Source of the DNA: Deltaproteobacteria bacterium
Lineage (GTDB): Bacteria; Desulfobacterota; GWC2-55-46; DRQE01
Assembly (NCBI GenBank): GCA_015492245.1
Contig: WGFM01000009.1
Location: 1 to 59,558, forward strand
Length of the DNA: 59,558 nt
Direction: 5' to 3'
Part shown: in pieces, positions 1 through 7,341 of the stretch
How the letters are laid out: each line of letters opens with the position of its first letter
Numbering within the stretch: the stretch's first letter is position 1
Translations under genes and position numbers: made by a program
The notes under the pieces: model-generated
What the model was told of the DNA's origin: nothing
Databases searched by the model: none
Seen by the model: only the letters and a program-made list of their open reading frames with translations

Positions 1-9
1 CAAGACAGG

Positions 10-86
10 GCGCCCGTAGCTCAACCGGATAGAGCGTTGGACTACGAATCCAAAGGTTGGGGGTTCGAGTCCCCCCGGGCGCTCCA
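10..86 (+). tRNA. tRNA-Arg (anticodon ACG)
   Basis: The sequence folds as a cloverleaf. The acceptor stem GCGCCCG (10-16) pairs with CGGGCGC (76-82). The anticodon stem TTGGA (37-41) pairs with TCCAA (49-53) around the loop CTACGAA, which gives anticodon ACG at 44-46. The T arm carries GTTCGAG. The CCA end is encoded at 84-86. It decodes CGN arginine codons after A-to-I editing. The gene borders an accessory-looking block, and tRNA genes often serve as integration sites, but I see no second copy of its 3' end in the window. Confidence 0.97.
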
Positions 87-161
87 TCTTTAAAATCCTT
101 TCTGTCAGAAAACACTATCCCCAAATACAATACAGGATAGCCTGTAGGAGTAATGGCACTG

Positions 162-491
162 CTACCTCACCATAGCCCTTACCACCTTTACCACGAGCTT
201 TAAAAGCTCTTCGTCCATATCTTTTACAAGCTCATTAAGGGTCTTTTTAAGCTCTCTTGGGTTTGATGCCTCTGGCAGAAAATCGAAGAGGTCTTTAAGC
301 TCAACCCCGAGCCTTTCGGAAAGCCTCAACAGTATCTCAACAGAGGGAAAATGCATGCCCACCTCTATCCTGCTCAGATACTTCGAGCTTATCCCACATG
401 CCTCTGCAAGCCCTTCCTGGGATACACCCACTTTCTTTCTTAGCTCCTTTATCCGTGCACCAAGAAGAAGCTTCGTGTCTCTATCCTTCAT
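162..491 (-). CDS. XRE-family helix-turn-helix regulator
   Basis: This 109-residue protein has a Cro/C1-type HTH over residues 12-66. The recognition part reads roughly [20 protein letters not shown], followed by the usual [15 protein letters not shown] helix. The C-terminal 40 residues are an acidic/basic helix, probably for dimerisation. A GAGAGGGGA Shine-Dalgarno lies about 8 bases before the ATG. The gene is divergent from the 646-1280 operon, and the 154-bp region between them carries a promoter with palindromes, so it probably represses that operon and perhaps itself. The family is certain; the target is inferred from position. Confidence 0.9.
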   Translation of the reverse strand: MKDRDTKLLLGARIKELRKKVGVSQEGLAEACGISSKYLSRIEVGMHFPSVEILLRLSERLGVELKDLFDFLPEASNPRELKKTLNELVKDMDEELLKLVVKVVRAMVR

Positions 492-553
492 CTATCAATC
501 CCCTCTCAACTCTATTGGTAGCAGAATAATTTGCAGATATGAACATACAGGCA

Positions 554-615
554 GGTAGAATTTTCTTGACATAGTATACCTTGTAGGTATAAAATCTACC
601 TCAAAAGTATATACT
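554..615 (+). promoter_or_regulatory. promoter with operator-like palindromes, divergent from XRE gene
   Basis: TTGACA (566-571), a 16-bp spacer and TATAAA (588-593) form a near-consensus sigma-70 promoter reading towards the peptide at 646. The perfect palindrome TACCT-TGT-AGGTA (577-589) fills the spacer and touches the -10 box. Outer arms GGTAGA (554-559) and TCTACC (595-600) are inverted. A second palindrome, AGTATATACT, lies at 606-615 just after the expected start. This layout suits a dimeric HTH repressor, most simply the divergent XRE protein. The assignment of the binder is inference. Confidence 0.7.
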
Positions 616-645
616 GCTTGAAACTTCTATCTCACAGGAGGAGAA

Positions 646-759
646 ATGAACAGTAGCGCCTATCAGATACTACTGTATCTTTTTTTGCTTATGGTAAGTC
701 CCCTGTGCTTGCTTTTTGTGTTTCTAAAAAATAAGTCCAGAAAGGAGGCAAAAAGATGA
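646..759 (+). CDS. 37-residue single-span membrane peptide
   Basis: A short reading frame starts at ATG 646 behind a full AGGAGG (636-641) and ends at TGA 757-759. That stop overlaps the ATG (756) of the next gene as ATGA, so the two are translationally coupled. The product has a polar start, a hydrophobic stretch over residues 6-27 (LLYLFLLMVSPLCLLFVF) and a basic tail (KNKSRKEAKR), so it looks like a single-span inner-membrane peptide. It lies directly under the XRE-flanked promoter. Its function is unknown; it could be a leader peptide for the lipoprotein or a small toxin-like peptide. Confidence 0.6.
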   Translation: MNSSAYQILLYLFLLMVSPLCLLFVFLKNKSRKEAKR

Positions 760-1280
760 AACAAACTCTTTCACTCTACGGGATACTTCTATTGTTCAGT
801 CTTGCCATCTTTGGTTGTGCCAGCATCATGGAGGGCGGAACCCAATCGCTCCCTATAGACTCTACCCCACCTGGAGCAAAGGTCAAGGTGGTAAACATTA
901 GAACCGGTGCGGTGGTATCAGAGGGCACAACCCCCTTAACCATAACCCTTGAGCGTGGGACAGGTTTTTTCAAGAAGGGAAAATACAAGGTAATCGTAGA
1001 GAAAGATGGCTATGAAAGAAAAGAGTTAGAGGTAAGGGGAGAGCCAAACCTCTGGTATATCGGTGGAAACCTTGTGTCTGGCGGTCTCATCGGGTGGTTG
1101 ATAATAGACCCCCTTACAGGTGCCATGTGGACACTCCAGCCCAAAGACATAGATGCGACTCTGGCCAAAAAAATCTCAGGGCTTGACAATAAAGGCCTGA
1201 CTATAATGCTCACAAGCGAGCTTCCACCACTGCCAGCAGAAGTAAAGGCAAAGTTCAGGCCCATCCCTGTAAAGAATTAA
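756..1280 (+). CDS. PEGA-domain lipoprotein
   Basis: This 174-residue protein has a lipoprotein signal: hydrophobic residues 5-20 and a lipobox IFGC, with the lipidated Cys at 21. Residues 30-85 resemble a PEGA domain (QSLPIDSTPPGAKVKV, then TPLTITLERG and GKYKVIVEKDGYE), a small beta-fold found in surface proteins. A second hydrophobic stretch (about 95-115, GGNLVSGGLIGWLIIDPLTG) follows, so the protein may touch the membrane twice. An AAAGGAGG Shine-Dalgarno lies inside the end of the preceding peptide gene, and the start overlaps that gene's stop. It is probably envelope-localised; the role is unknown. Confidence 0.8.
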   Translation: MKQTLSLYGILLLFSLAIFGCASIMEGGTQSLPIDSTPPGAKVKVVNIRTGAVVSEGTTPLTITLERGTGFFKKGKYKVIVEKDGYERKELEVRGEPNLWYIGGNLVSGGLIGWLIIDPLTGAMWTLQPKDIDATLAKKISGLDNKGLTIMLTSELPPLPAEVKAKFRPIPVKN

Positions 1281-1340
1281 GGGTCGAGCAAACAGGATTT
1301 TCAACATACGGTGCCAATCACGAAAGAAGGAGGATACAGC

Positions 1341-1910
1341 TTGAGGAAAAAACCTGTTGGAACAAAAATTATGGTTCCGCTGATTGCCTGCCTTATCCTA
1401 TCGGTGCACATGGCTGAAGATGCAGCCGCCTATGAACACGGAGAGGAAGGATATGGCTTTCTCGGAATCGGTATAGGTATTGGCTATCTAAGTGGTGGCT
1501 ATACAGACTTGGATAGAACTGGCTACCCATTCCTACTTACAGGCAAGTACTTCTTCGCAAACAACATAGGTCTCGGACTCTCTGTTACCGCAACCAATCG
1601 AGAAGGACTCGACGGACTAATGGAAAGCACAATAGCAATACGCACGCTTGATATCATGTACTCTTTAAATCCAACTTCTTCTGGTAGGGGCTATATTGTA
1701 GTTCCCATCGGTTCTGCAAAAGAAGAAGCATCCCTGGCGGGAATCTCATTAGGATCAGTCGAGACCACTGTCATAGGAATTGGTGCAGGCTGGCTCGAAG
1801 GCACTAAAGGGAGCTTCACTTGGGGTAGTGAGTTAAGATACCTATCTTTAGACGATTGGTTTGTAGATGGAGTAATACAGATGCTCCTGCAAGGTGGTAT
1901 GGCATTCTAA
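1341..1910 (+). CDS. predicted outer-membrane beta-barrel protein
   Basis: I start this gene at TTG 1341 (189 residues). GAAGGAGGA at 1326-1334 sits 6 bases before it, and the resulting N-terminus is a proper signal peptide (basic LRKKP, then a hydrophobic stretch, then an Ala-rich cleavage region). An upstream in-frame GTG at 1311 would bury that signal. The mature part alternates Gly/aromatic and polar residues (GIGIGYLSGGYTDLDRTGYP, KYFFANNIGLGLSV) and ends near a C-terminal Phe, as in 8-strand OmpA/OmpW-like barrels. No specific family is recognised. Confidence 0.75.
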   Translation: MRKKPVGTKIMVPLIACLILSVHMAEDAAAYEHGEEGYGFLGIGIGIGYLSGGYTDLDRTGYPFLLTGKYFFANNIGLGLSVTATNREGLDGLMESTIAIRTLDIMYSLNPTSSGRGYIVVPIGSAKEEASLAGISLGSVETTVIGIGAGWLEGTKGSFTWGSELRYLSLDDWFVDGVIQMLLQGGMAF

Positions 1911-2006
1911 AATATCAGAGGTTCTTACAACCTCCTCTCCTCAAAATGTGGCACAATATAGGGCATACATAATCTATGTAGCCCTGTCAAGCCAACCCTC
2001 GAGAAA

Positions 2007-2035
2007 GAGCGGGTTCTCACAGCCAGAACCCGCTC
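2007..2035. terminator. perfect 11-bp hairpin without T-run
   Basis: GAGCGGGTTCT (2007-2017) pairs perfectly with AGAACCCGCTC (2025-2035) across a 7-base loop. No T-rich tail follows on either strand, so it is not a standard intrinsic terminator. Its right arm is the part of the 33-bp repeat shared with 2910-2942, while the left arm is unique to this copy. It could end transcription from 1910, or be a scar of the rearrangement that made the repeat. Confidence 0.45.
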
Positions 2036-2051
2036 CTTGAGTATCTTTCAA
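2019..2051. repeat. 33-bp direct repeat, copy A
   Basis: These 33 bases match 2910-2942 with one mismatch (G2039 versus A2930). The two copies are 891 bp apart in the same orientation and enclose the MntA/HepT pair. Copy B is the last 11 codons and stop of the PD-(D/E)XK-like gene. Copy A is out of context and has no gene body behind it. Confidence 0.85.
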
Positions 2052-2222
2052 TGGGGCACCAAACGAAGAAAGCATCCTTCAAAACACAAAAACCAGCTCT
2101 TTATCAATAACCGCAGTCTTCAAAGCATACATCCCTATCGAAGAATTCGGCAAGCCTGTGGGCATGGCTTCTCAAAACTTTTGTCCTTGCAAGGAATACT
2201 ATTATCCATTAGACTTAAAAGT

Positions 2223-2540
2223 ATGAGGGGCAGAAGAGCAGACTCCATAAGCAGAGAAAATGAAATCCTCGAGATAAAGAGCCGCCTTGCAGAAGTGCTC
2301 GAAAGAAACGGTGTCAAGAGGGCAGCACTCTTTGGCTCCATCGTAAGGGGAGAGACTACTGAAAAGAGCGATATAGACCTTATCGTTGAATTCAGTGGCA
2401 GAAAGAGCCTTCTTGACCTTGTCGGCCTCAAGATGGAGGCAGAGCACGCACTGGGCAGAAAGGTGGATGTGATAACCTACAACTCCATACACCCTCTGCT
2501 CAAAGATAGAATACTGAATGAACAGATACCTATCCTATGA
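2223..2540 (+). CDS. mntA: MntA-type nucleotidyltransferase antitoxin
   Basis: This 105-residue protein belongs to the minimal nucleotidyltransferase family. It has the active-site pattern GS-x10-DxD (GSIVRGETTEKSDID, residues 40-54) and a following VEF strand that carries the third acidic residue. In characterised MntA-HepT pairs this enzyme adds AMP to a Tyr in the HepT toxin and silences it. The ATG at 2223 is chosen because the longer in-frame extension (from 2037) runs through the repeat and intergenic sequence. The stop overlaps the hepT start (ATGA), the typical coupled order. The symbol here is unrelated to manganese transport. Confidence 0.88.
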   Translation: MRGRRADSISRENEILEIKSRLAEVLERNGVKRAALFGSIVRGETTEKSDIDLIVEFSGRKSLLDLVGLKMEAEHALGRKVDVITYNSIHPLLKDRILNEQIPIL

Positions 2541-2877
2541 AGAAAGAGCCCACCACATATATAAAACACATCCTTGAATGCATAAGCCTCATAGAAGAAT
2601 ACACAGAAGATAAAACCATAGATGACTTTCTTGCATCTACACAGCTACAGGACGCCGTGATAAGGCGTATCGAAATATAGGTGAGGCGGCAAAAAATCTC
2701 CCCAGAGACTTCAGGGACAAATATTCTGATGTTCCCTGGAAGAAGATTGGTGGCATGCGCGATATACTGATACACGAATACTTCGGGGTTGACCTCAAAT
2801 TGACATGGGAGGTGGTCGCAAAAGACATACCACATCTGAAAGAACAGATACTACGAATACTTGAAGAGGAAGAGTGA
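2537..2877 (+). pseudogene. hepT: HepT-like RNase toxin, frameshifted
   Basis: The frame opens at ATG 2537 and runs 47 codons, then meets TAG at 2678. Continuing in the +1-shifted frame gives a typical HepT second half ([17 protein letters not shown]) with the catalytic and AMP-acceptor motif RDILIHEY (RX4HXY, 2758-2781), and ends at TGA 2875-2877. The whole span is 341 bases, one short of a multiple of three, so a single base is missing near 2675. The break separates the N-terminal helices from the active site, so no full toxin should be made unless this is a sequencing error. The antitoxin partner looks intact. Confidence 0.85.
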
Positions 2878-2907
2878 GCACACCTTTGCCGAACCCCAGG
2901 CTCTCCT

Positions 2908-3672
2908 TTACAGCCAGAACCCGCTCCTTAAGTATCTTTCAAGGCAGAACCCGAGGTTGGAGACAATATCGGGTGTGGAGTTGGTTATGAAGAGTCTGTC
3001 CCTTATGCCGAAAAGCTCACCCCTCAGCCTTTCCACCTCAAGCCCCCTGCCCTCAAGGTAGCCCTCGAAGAAGGGCACAATCTTGTCCTTCATCCTCAAG
3101 CGGGTATCATTGAGGAATATGGCAACATCTGGCCTCAAGGCCTCAATCCGTTTTATGAACTCAACCACACCTTCCTCCTCTATATTGCCTGGCGGAGAGG
3201 ATTTTACCTCCACATAGAGAAGCCTTCCCTCGAACCCTGCAATCACATCGAAGTCCCCACCACACTCGACCCCACCGAGCCTCACACCCCAGAGCGTGTG
3301 TGCACCGAACTCTCGCTCCATTATCATGGCCACAAACCACTCAAGGGTATCACCGAAGCTGAAGACCTGCTCCCTCTTGAGCCTGTACCTCCCTCCATCC
3401 ACCCTTTCTGCAAGTCCCCAGCCAACCAGCTCTTCCATATACCTTTCGACCCACTCCCGTGTGGAATACCTGACAAGCTCTTCCACACCGAAGGTGTGCC
3501 TTCTTTTTATCACATCCCTCAAGAACAGCCTGAAGGAGTACTTCTTCATCATCTCGTAGAAGGTGGCAATATCCTCGGGGTCCATATCTGGCGGGAACAG
3601 AAGGTATTCGGTGGGGTTCTCCTTCAGTATGGAAAAGCCCCTTCTTTTAAGCATCATCCTTAGTTCTTCCAC
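2908..3672 (-). CDS. PD-(D/E)XK nuclease-like protein with winged-helix-like N-terminal half
   Basis: This 254-residue protein was not matched to a named family. Residues about 55-105 look like a helix-turn-helix/winged-helix region (KRRHTFGVEELVRYSTREWV, then a G-rich YRL wing). Residues about 120-185 have the PD-(D/E)XK core: a Glu-bearing helix, GGDFDVIAGFEG with the metal-binding Asp, then the strand LLYVEVKSS with E-x-K. The start is GTG 3672 with GGGAG about 10 bases upstream; it overlaps the ADP-ribosylglycohydrolase by 26 bases, so it is the last gene of that operon. The last 11 codons are duplicated at 2019-2051. Nuclease activity is inferred from the motif only. Confidence 0.65.
   Translation of the reverse strand: MEELRMMLKRRGFSILKENPTEYLLFPPDMDPEDIATFYEMMKKYSFRLFLRDVIKRRHTFGVEELVRYSTREWVERYMEELVGWGLAERVDGGRYRLKREQVFSFGDTLEWFVAMIMEREFGAHTLWGVRLGGVECGGDFDVIAGFEGRLLYVEVKSSPPGNIEEEGVVEFIKRIEALRPDVAIFLNDTRLRMKDKIVPFFEGYLEGRGLEVERLRGELFGIRDRLFITNSTPDIVSNLGFCLERYLRSGFWL
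2910..2942. repeat. 33-bp direct repeat, copy B (in gene tail)
   Basis: This is the in-gene copy of the repeat at 2019-2051. It covers the codons for LERYLRSGFWL of the nuclease-like gene plus two bases of its TAA stop. Recombination between the copies would delete 891 bp containing mntA/hepT and leave this gene intact. Confidence 0.85.
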
Positions 3673-4669
3673 CTGAAAGCTCCCTTTTTACCTCCCACAC
3701 CCTGTGTGAAAGCCCCCTCAACTCCTGCCAGCCCCACTGGCCCTGGTCTGTAAGCCTCCCAGTGATTTCAGCTGGCAGTGCCTCCTCGCCAAGGTATGCC
3801 CCGCTTACAGAGCCTGCCATGGCAGAGGTGGAGTCCACATCGCCTCCGCAACTTATGGCCGTGTAGATGGTCTCAAGGTAGTCATCAGGGCTTCTCAAGA
3901 AACTATAGAGTGCCCACAGAACCGTTGGCACAACGAAGGGGGTAAGCCCTGTGGCTTTTACTCCTCCACCACCTTCGGCTGCTATAAGGGGCAGTGCCTT
4001 TTCTGGCTCGAGACACACATACTGCTTGAGCCTGAAAAGACTGCGGGCAAACCCGGGGGCCACCTGTTCTGCAAGCCCTGTGGCCTCGTCTACAAGCTCG
4101 GCCATCGAAAACCCCTTTCGTGTAAGCACGAAGCCTGTGGCAAATGCCACACATACAGAGCCTGCCTGTGCCCTCTCATCCCTGTGGGTTATCATGGACT
4201 GGGTTCGGGCAACCCTTAAGAGCTCTTCCGTATCGTCAAAGGAGACAATGCCCACCCCACCGCTTCTCATGGCACTGCCACAGCCGGCTGAAGGCTCTGG
4301 CTCCCCTGCCTCGTTCCATGGCACACCTTCCGAGAGCCTCTCTGCGCTCCCTGTGGTTGCCCCTCCCCAGCCAACAGCTCTACCCTCTTCAAAGAGCCTT
4401 CTCATATGCTCTGCATAGTGTGTGGGGTCGAACCCCTTTGTTTCCACATAGCTTAAAAGAAGCTCCCGTGTGAGCTGGGTATCGTCGGAATACTGGCCGA
4501 ACCGGTAGGGCTCACACCCTGCAAGCTCGAAACGGCGGGGGGTGAGCACCTCTTCTATGTAGTCGAGGCAGACCTTCCTGGGGCTACCCTCCACACAGAA
4601 GCCCAGGGCATCACCCACCGCGCAGCCACCGAGCATACCGCTGAAGTATCTCTTCTCTGGCATCCTCAT
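3647..4669 (-). CDS. ADP-ribosylglycohydrolase (DraG/ARH-type)
   Basis: This 340-residue protein is all-helical and of the family's usual length. Motifs include the N-terminal GCAVGDALGF, the metal site YSDDTQLT near residue 61, and the C-terminal GGDVDSTSAMAGSVSGAYLG near residue 275, which carries the DxD pair that binds the two magnesium ions. The family removes ADP-ribose from Arg, Ser or nucleic acids. The start codon overlaps the DUF763 stop (4666-4669) and the end overlaps the nuclease-like gene, so the three genes are coupled. DraG proper acts on nitrogenase reductase, but no nif or draT gene is in view, so a role in ADP-ribose removal from DNA or protein within this operon is more likely. 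That role is inference. Confidence 0.88.
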   Translation of the reverse strand: MRMPEKRYFSGMLGGCAVGDALGFCVEGSPRKVCLDYIEEVLTPRRFELAGCEPYRFGQYSDDTQLTRELLLSYVETKGFDPTHYAEHMRRLFEEGRAVGWGGATTGSAERLSEGVPWNEAGEPEPSAGCGSAMRSGGVGIVSFDDTEELLRVARTQSMITHRDERAQAGSVCVAFATGFVLTRKGFSMAELVDEATGLAEQVAPGFARSLFRLKQYVCLEPEKALPLIAAEGGGGVKATGLTPFVVPTVLWALYSFLRSPDDYLETIYTAISCGGDVDSTSAMAGSVSGAYLGEEALPAEITGRLTDQGQWGWQELRGLSHRVWEVKRELSGGRTKDDA

Positions 4670-5748
4670 CTCAAAAGCCTGGAGAGTTTCTTCAATGCCA
4701 CCGTCTTATCCTTATGGCCCAGCCTTGCCCGCTCCACCATGGTGTGGAGAAACTGGATGGTCTTCTGGTAGCCTGTTCTGTCCACAGGATAGGGATGACC
4801 ATCCTTACCACCATGGGCAAAGCCGAACCTTGCAGGGTCTTTCACAGAGTAGGGTGTGCCGTATATGAGTTCTGAAAGGAGTGCCAGTGCCCTTATGGTC
4901 TTTGCGCCCACGCCCTTGAGGGCCACAAGCCCCTCGAAGTCAACCGGCAGGCTCTCATAGGTCGAGATGAATATGCTCCTGAGCCTCTCTGGTTCTATGT
5001 CCCTTGCGAGCATGTGGTGTCGTGGTGGCAGGTTGAGTGTCTTTATGCGCTTGAGCTCTTCGAGGATTCTATCAGGGCCCAGGCGGGCAACCTCCACAGA
5101 GGCACTGCGCACATCCCCTCCTTCTTCTGCCACCATGTTGAGGATGACCCCCTTCCTGTCAGAACAGACCGCGCTGTGGGGCTCGCACACAAAGTCTCCA
5201 CCAAGGGGGAGTCTGCCTTTACCGAGCCAGTGGTAACGCCGTGCATAACGGCCCACGGGGTTCATCCCCTGCTGGATGACAGCCCAGCTGCCCTTTTTTG
5301 TAAACACAAAGGTGTGGTGGTAGAGCTCGAAACCATCCTGAAGACAGGAAGAATCTATCTTTGCAGAAAGGCGGCTTGAGTATATCAACGCCTCTGGCTC
5401 TATATCTATAAGTGTTGCCTTCTTTTCTATCTCCAGGGGTGTCTTCCGTGATGTTGCACCCTTTCCACCTGCGATAAATAGCCCGTAGGATCTTCCCCTT
5501 TCTTTCAGCGCCTCTTTGATGGCCCCACACACGGTGGTGGTGAGCCCGCTCGAGTGCCAGTCGAACCCCAGCACACAGCCGAAGGCCTGAAACCAGTAAG
5601 GGTCAGAAAGGCGGCGCAGGACCTCATCAGGGCCATGCTCAACTATCATGGCCTCGAGCACTACGGCCGAAAGCCTCTTCATCTTCTCGAAAAGCCATGG
5701 CGGCACCCTTCCAGAATGAAGAGGCAGATTTGCAACACCTGTCCTCAT
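4666..5748 (-). CDS. DUF763 family protein with helix-hairpin-helix
   Basis: This 360-residue protein matches DUF763, a family of unknown function found mainly in archaea and thermophilic bacteria. It begins with the hallmark MRTGVANLPLHSGRVPPWLF. Residues about 285-310 (LVALKGVGAKTIRALALLSE) form a clear helix-hairpin-helix, which usually binds DNA backbone. I start at ATG 5748, where the family begins, not at the ATG 7 codons upstream, because TATAAT (5763-5758) overlaps that stretch. It is first in the operon with the ADP-ribosylglycohydrolase and nuclease-like genes. Nucleic-acid binding is inferred. Confidence 0.85.
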   Translation of the reverse strand: MRTGVANLPLHSGRVPPWLFEKMKRLSAVVLEAMIVEHGPDEVLRRLSDPYWFQAFGCVLGFDWHSSGLTTTVCGAIKEALKERGRSYGLFIAGGKGATSRKTPLEIEKKATLIDIEPEALIYSSRLSAKIDSSCLQDGFELYHHTFVFTKKGSWAVIQQGMNPVGRYARRYHWLGKGRLPLGGDFVCEPHSAVCSDRKGVILNMVAEEGGDVRSASVEVARLGPDRILEELKRIKTLNLPPRHHMLARDIEPERLRSIFISTYESLPVDFEGLVALKGVGAKTIRALALLSELIYGTPYSVKDPARFGFAHGGKDGHPYPVDRTGYQKTIQFLHTMVERARLGHKDKTVALKKLSRLLR

Positions 5749-5757
5749 TATGGATAG

Positions 5758-5763
5758 ATTATA
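5758..5763 (-). promoter_or_regulatory. -10 box TATAAT of the DUF763 operon
   Basis: A perfect TATAAT on the minus strand ends 10 bases before the chosen ATG (5748). No good -35 is seen (TTTTAA at about 5781-5786) and no Shine-Dalgarno. Transcription would begin within about 3 bases of the start codon, which makes this a leaderless candidate. Confidence 0.5.
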
Positions 5764-5803
5764 CCCCATGGTGCCATCTTTTAAAACAGCTTAATCTTTT
5801 ACC

Positions 5804-5832
5804 TTGACACGGATGGTATCAGGGGTTAAGAT
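5804..5832 (+). promoter_or_regulatory. promoter of the radical SAM gene (leaderless)
   Basis: TTGACA (5804-5809), a 17-bp spacer and TAAGAT (5827-5832). The expected start of transcription, 7 bases after the -10 box, falls on the A of ATG 5839. There is no Shine-Dalgarno, so the message should be leaderless. Confidence 0.75.
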
Positions 5833-5838
5833 TGAGAC

Positions 5839-7335
5839 ATGAAAAAGATTGTCTTTATTGAGTCCCGTCCACCAGATTATCACATTTTCACATGGGCCCC
5901 GCTGCCCAGGCTGGGCACCATCATCCTCGGAACCATACTGAAGAACGCGGGCTATGAGGTCAAAAGCTACATAGAGACCATGAGCGATATAGATGTTAAA
6001 GACCTCCTGGATGCGGACATAATCGGCATATCCACCATTACATCCACCACCCCGAGGTCCTACGAGATAGCAACCCTCCTGAGGCAGGCAGGCAAAAAGG
6101 TCTTCATGGGCGGCCCCCATGTTACATACATGACAGAGGAGGCCCTCCAGTATGCAGACTATGTCATAAGGGGTGAGGCAGACGATATAATACTGGACTT
6201 CATAAAGGCCGTCGAGACAGGTGAAGGTATAGAGAAGATACCGGGGCTATCATACAGGGTGGATGGCAGGGTGGTCCACAACCCCGGGGTGTCCTACTGC
6301 AAGGATGTGGACACACTTCCCATACCGGATTTCTCCATCATAGGTGGGCTCGATGTGGACCCATACAAGAAACTCAACATAACGCCTGTTATGACATCGA
6401 GGGGTTGTCCCTATGACTGCAGCTTCTGCTCCGTTACGAAGATGTTCGGCCATAAATACAGGTTCCGTAGCAAGGACAGGGTAATAGAAGAATTGAGGCA
6501 TCATCAGAGCACGGAGTCCAACTGGGTGTTCTTCTATGACGACAACTTCACGGCAAACCCGAAGAGGTCTAAAGAACTGCTCCAGACCATGATAGAGGAA
6601 AAACTCACCCCCCACTGGACAGCTCAGGTGAGGGTTGAGGTTGCAAAGGACCCCGAACTGCTTGACCTTATGAAAAGGTCGGGCTGCCATACGGTATACA
6701 TCGGGTTCGAGTCCATAAACCCGGAGACACTCAAGGCATACAACAAGAAGCAATCCCTCGAGGATATAGAGAAGTGTATCCATATGCTCCATAAAAAGGG
6801 TATACGCATACACGGGATGTTTGTGTTCGGCTCTGACGAGGACACCATAGACACCATAGAGGAAACGGTAAGGTTCGCAAAGAAGAACAGGCTCGAGTCT
6901 GTACAGTTTCTCATACTCACACCGCTTCCTGGCACCAGGCTCTACTATGACTTCAAGAGGGACGACCGCATAATATCAGAGGACTGGAGTCTCTACGATG
7001 CCCATCATGTGGTCTTCAAGCCCAAGAGGATGAGCTACTATGAGCTACAGAGTGAGACACTCAGGGCAACCAAGAGCTTCTACTCCATAGGTGAGATGGT
7101 AAGAAGGCTTTTTTCCTTCGATCTGTTCAATGTCTCCATAACAGCCTATGGTAGAAGTGTTACCCGCAAGTGGATAAGGAACAACAGATACTTCATAGAC
7201 TACACCAAGGCATTGACAGAAGCAGGCCGAACCATAAAGCTTGCTGCCAGAGAGAGGGCTGCGGATGTAAAACATAGGTTCAGGGAACTGGGTATCTCCA
7301 CCACAATCCAGCCAGAAACAAGAAAATCCTTCTAA
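5839..7335 (+). CDS. B12-binding-domain radical SAM protein
   Basis: This 498-residue protein has an N-terminal cobalamin-binding Rossmann domain (residues about 1-140; GTIILGTILKNAGYEV, ADIIGISTITSTT, GGPHVT). It is followed by a radical SAM barrel whose iron-sulfur motif is CxxxCxxC at Cys190, Cys194 and Cys197 (RGCPYDCSFCSV). YIGFESINPETL and HGMFVFGSDEDT are typical barrel strands of this class. The last 100 residues are basic and helical. Such enzymes catalyse methylations or ring rearrangements on lipids, hopanoids, bacteriochlorophylls or peptides; the substrate cannot be read here. It stands at the head of a plus-strand run with mltD only 6 bases after it. Confidence 0.9.
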   Translation: MKKIVFIESRPPDYHIFTWAPLPRLGTIILGTILKNAGYEVKSYIETMSDIDVKDLLDADIIGISTITSTTPRSYEIATLLRQAGKKVFMGGPHVTYMTEEALQYADYVIRGEADDIILDFIKAVETGEGIEKIPGLSYRVDGRVVHNPGVSYCKDVDTLPIPDFSIIGGLDVDPYKKLNITPVMTSRGCPYDCSFCSVTKMFGHKYRFRSKDRVIEELRHHQSTESNWVFFYDDNFTANPKRSKELLQTMIEEKLTPHWTAQVRVEVAKDPELLDLMKRSGCHTVYIGFESINPETLKAYNKKQSLEDIEKCIHMLHKKGIRIHGMFVFGSDEDTIDTIEETVRFAKKNRLESVQFLILTPLPGTRLYYDFKRDDRIISEDWSLYDAHHVVFKPKRMSYYELQSETLRATKSFYSIGEMVRRLFSFDLFNVSITAYGRSVTRKWIRNNRYFIDYTKALTEAGRTIKLAARERAADVKHRFRELGISTTIQPETRKSF

Positions 7336-7341
7336 AAGAAG

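Larger units (their letters stand above)
1911..2222. other. 312-bp intergenic region with hairpins and a gene-tail fragment
   Basis: No convincing gene lies here. It holds GAGGTT-CTTAC-AACCTC (about 1918-1934) and the hairpin at 2007-2035. It also holds a 33-bp copy of the end of the downstream nuclease-like gene (2019-2051). Read on the minus strand, that copy still encodes IERYSRSGFWL and a stop. A 30-40 codon plus-strand reading frame before 2223 has no recognisable homology and no good start. Confidence 0.5.

Noticed and set aside
10-86. tRNA-Arg as a used attachment site for the 0.1-5.8 kb block
   Set aside because: No duplicate of its 3' end and no integrase were found in the window, so integration there is unsupported.
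2037-2222. 62-residue extension of the MntA antitoxin
   Set aside because: It runs through the 33-bp repeat and unconserved intergenic sequence; the family begins near ATG 2223.
3647-4669. DraG acting on nitrogenase
   Set aside because: No draT, nif or glnB-draG arrangement is near; the amt/glnK cluster is 12 kb away on a separate unit.
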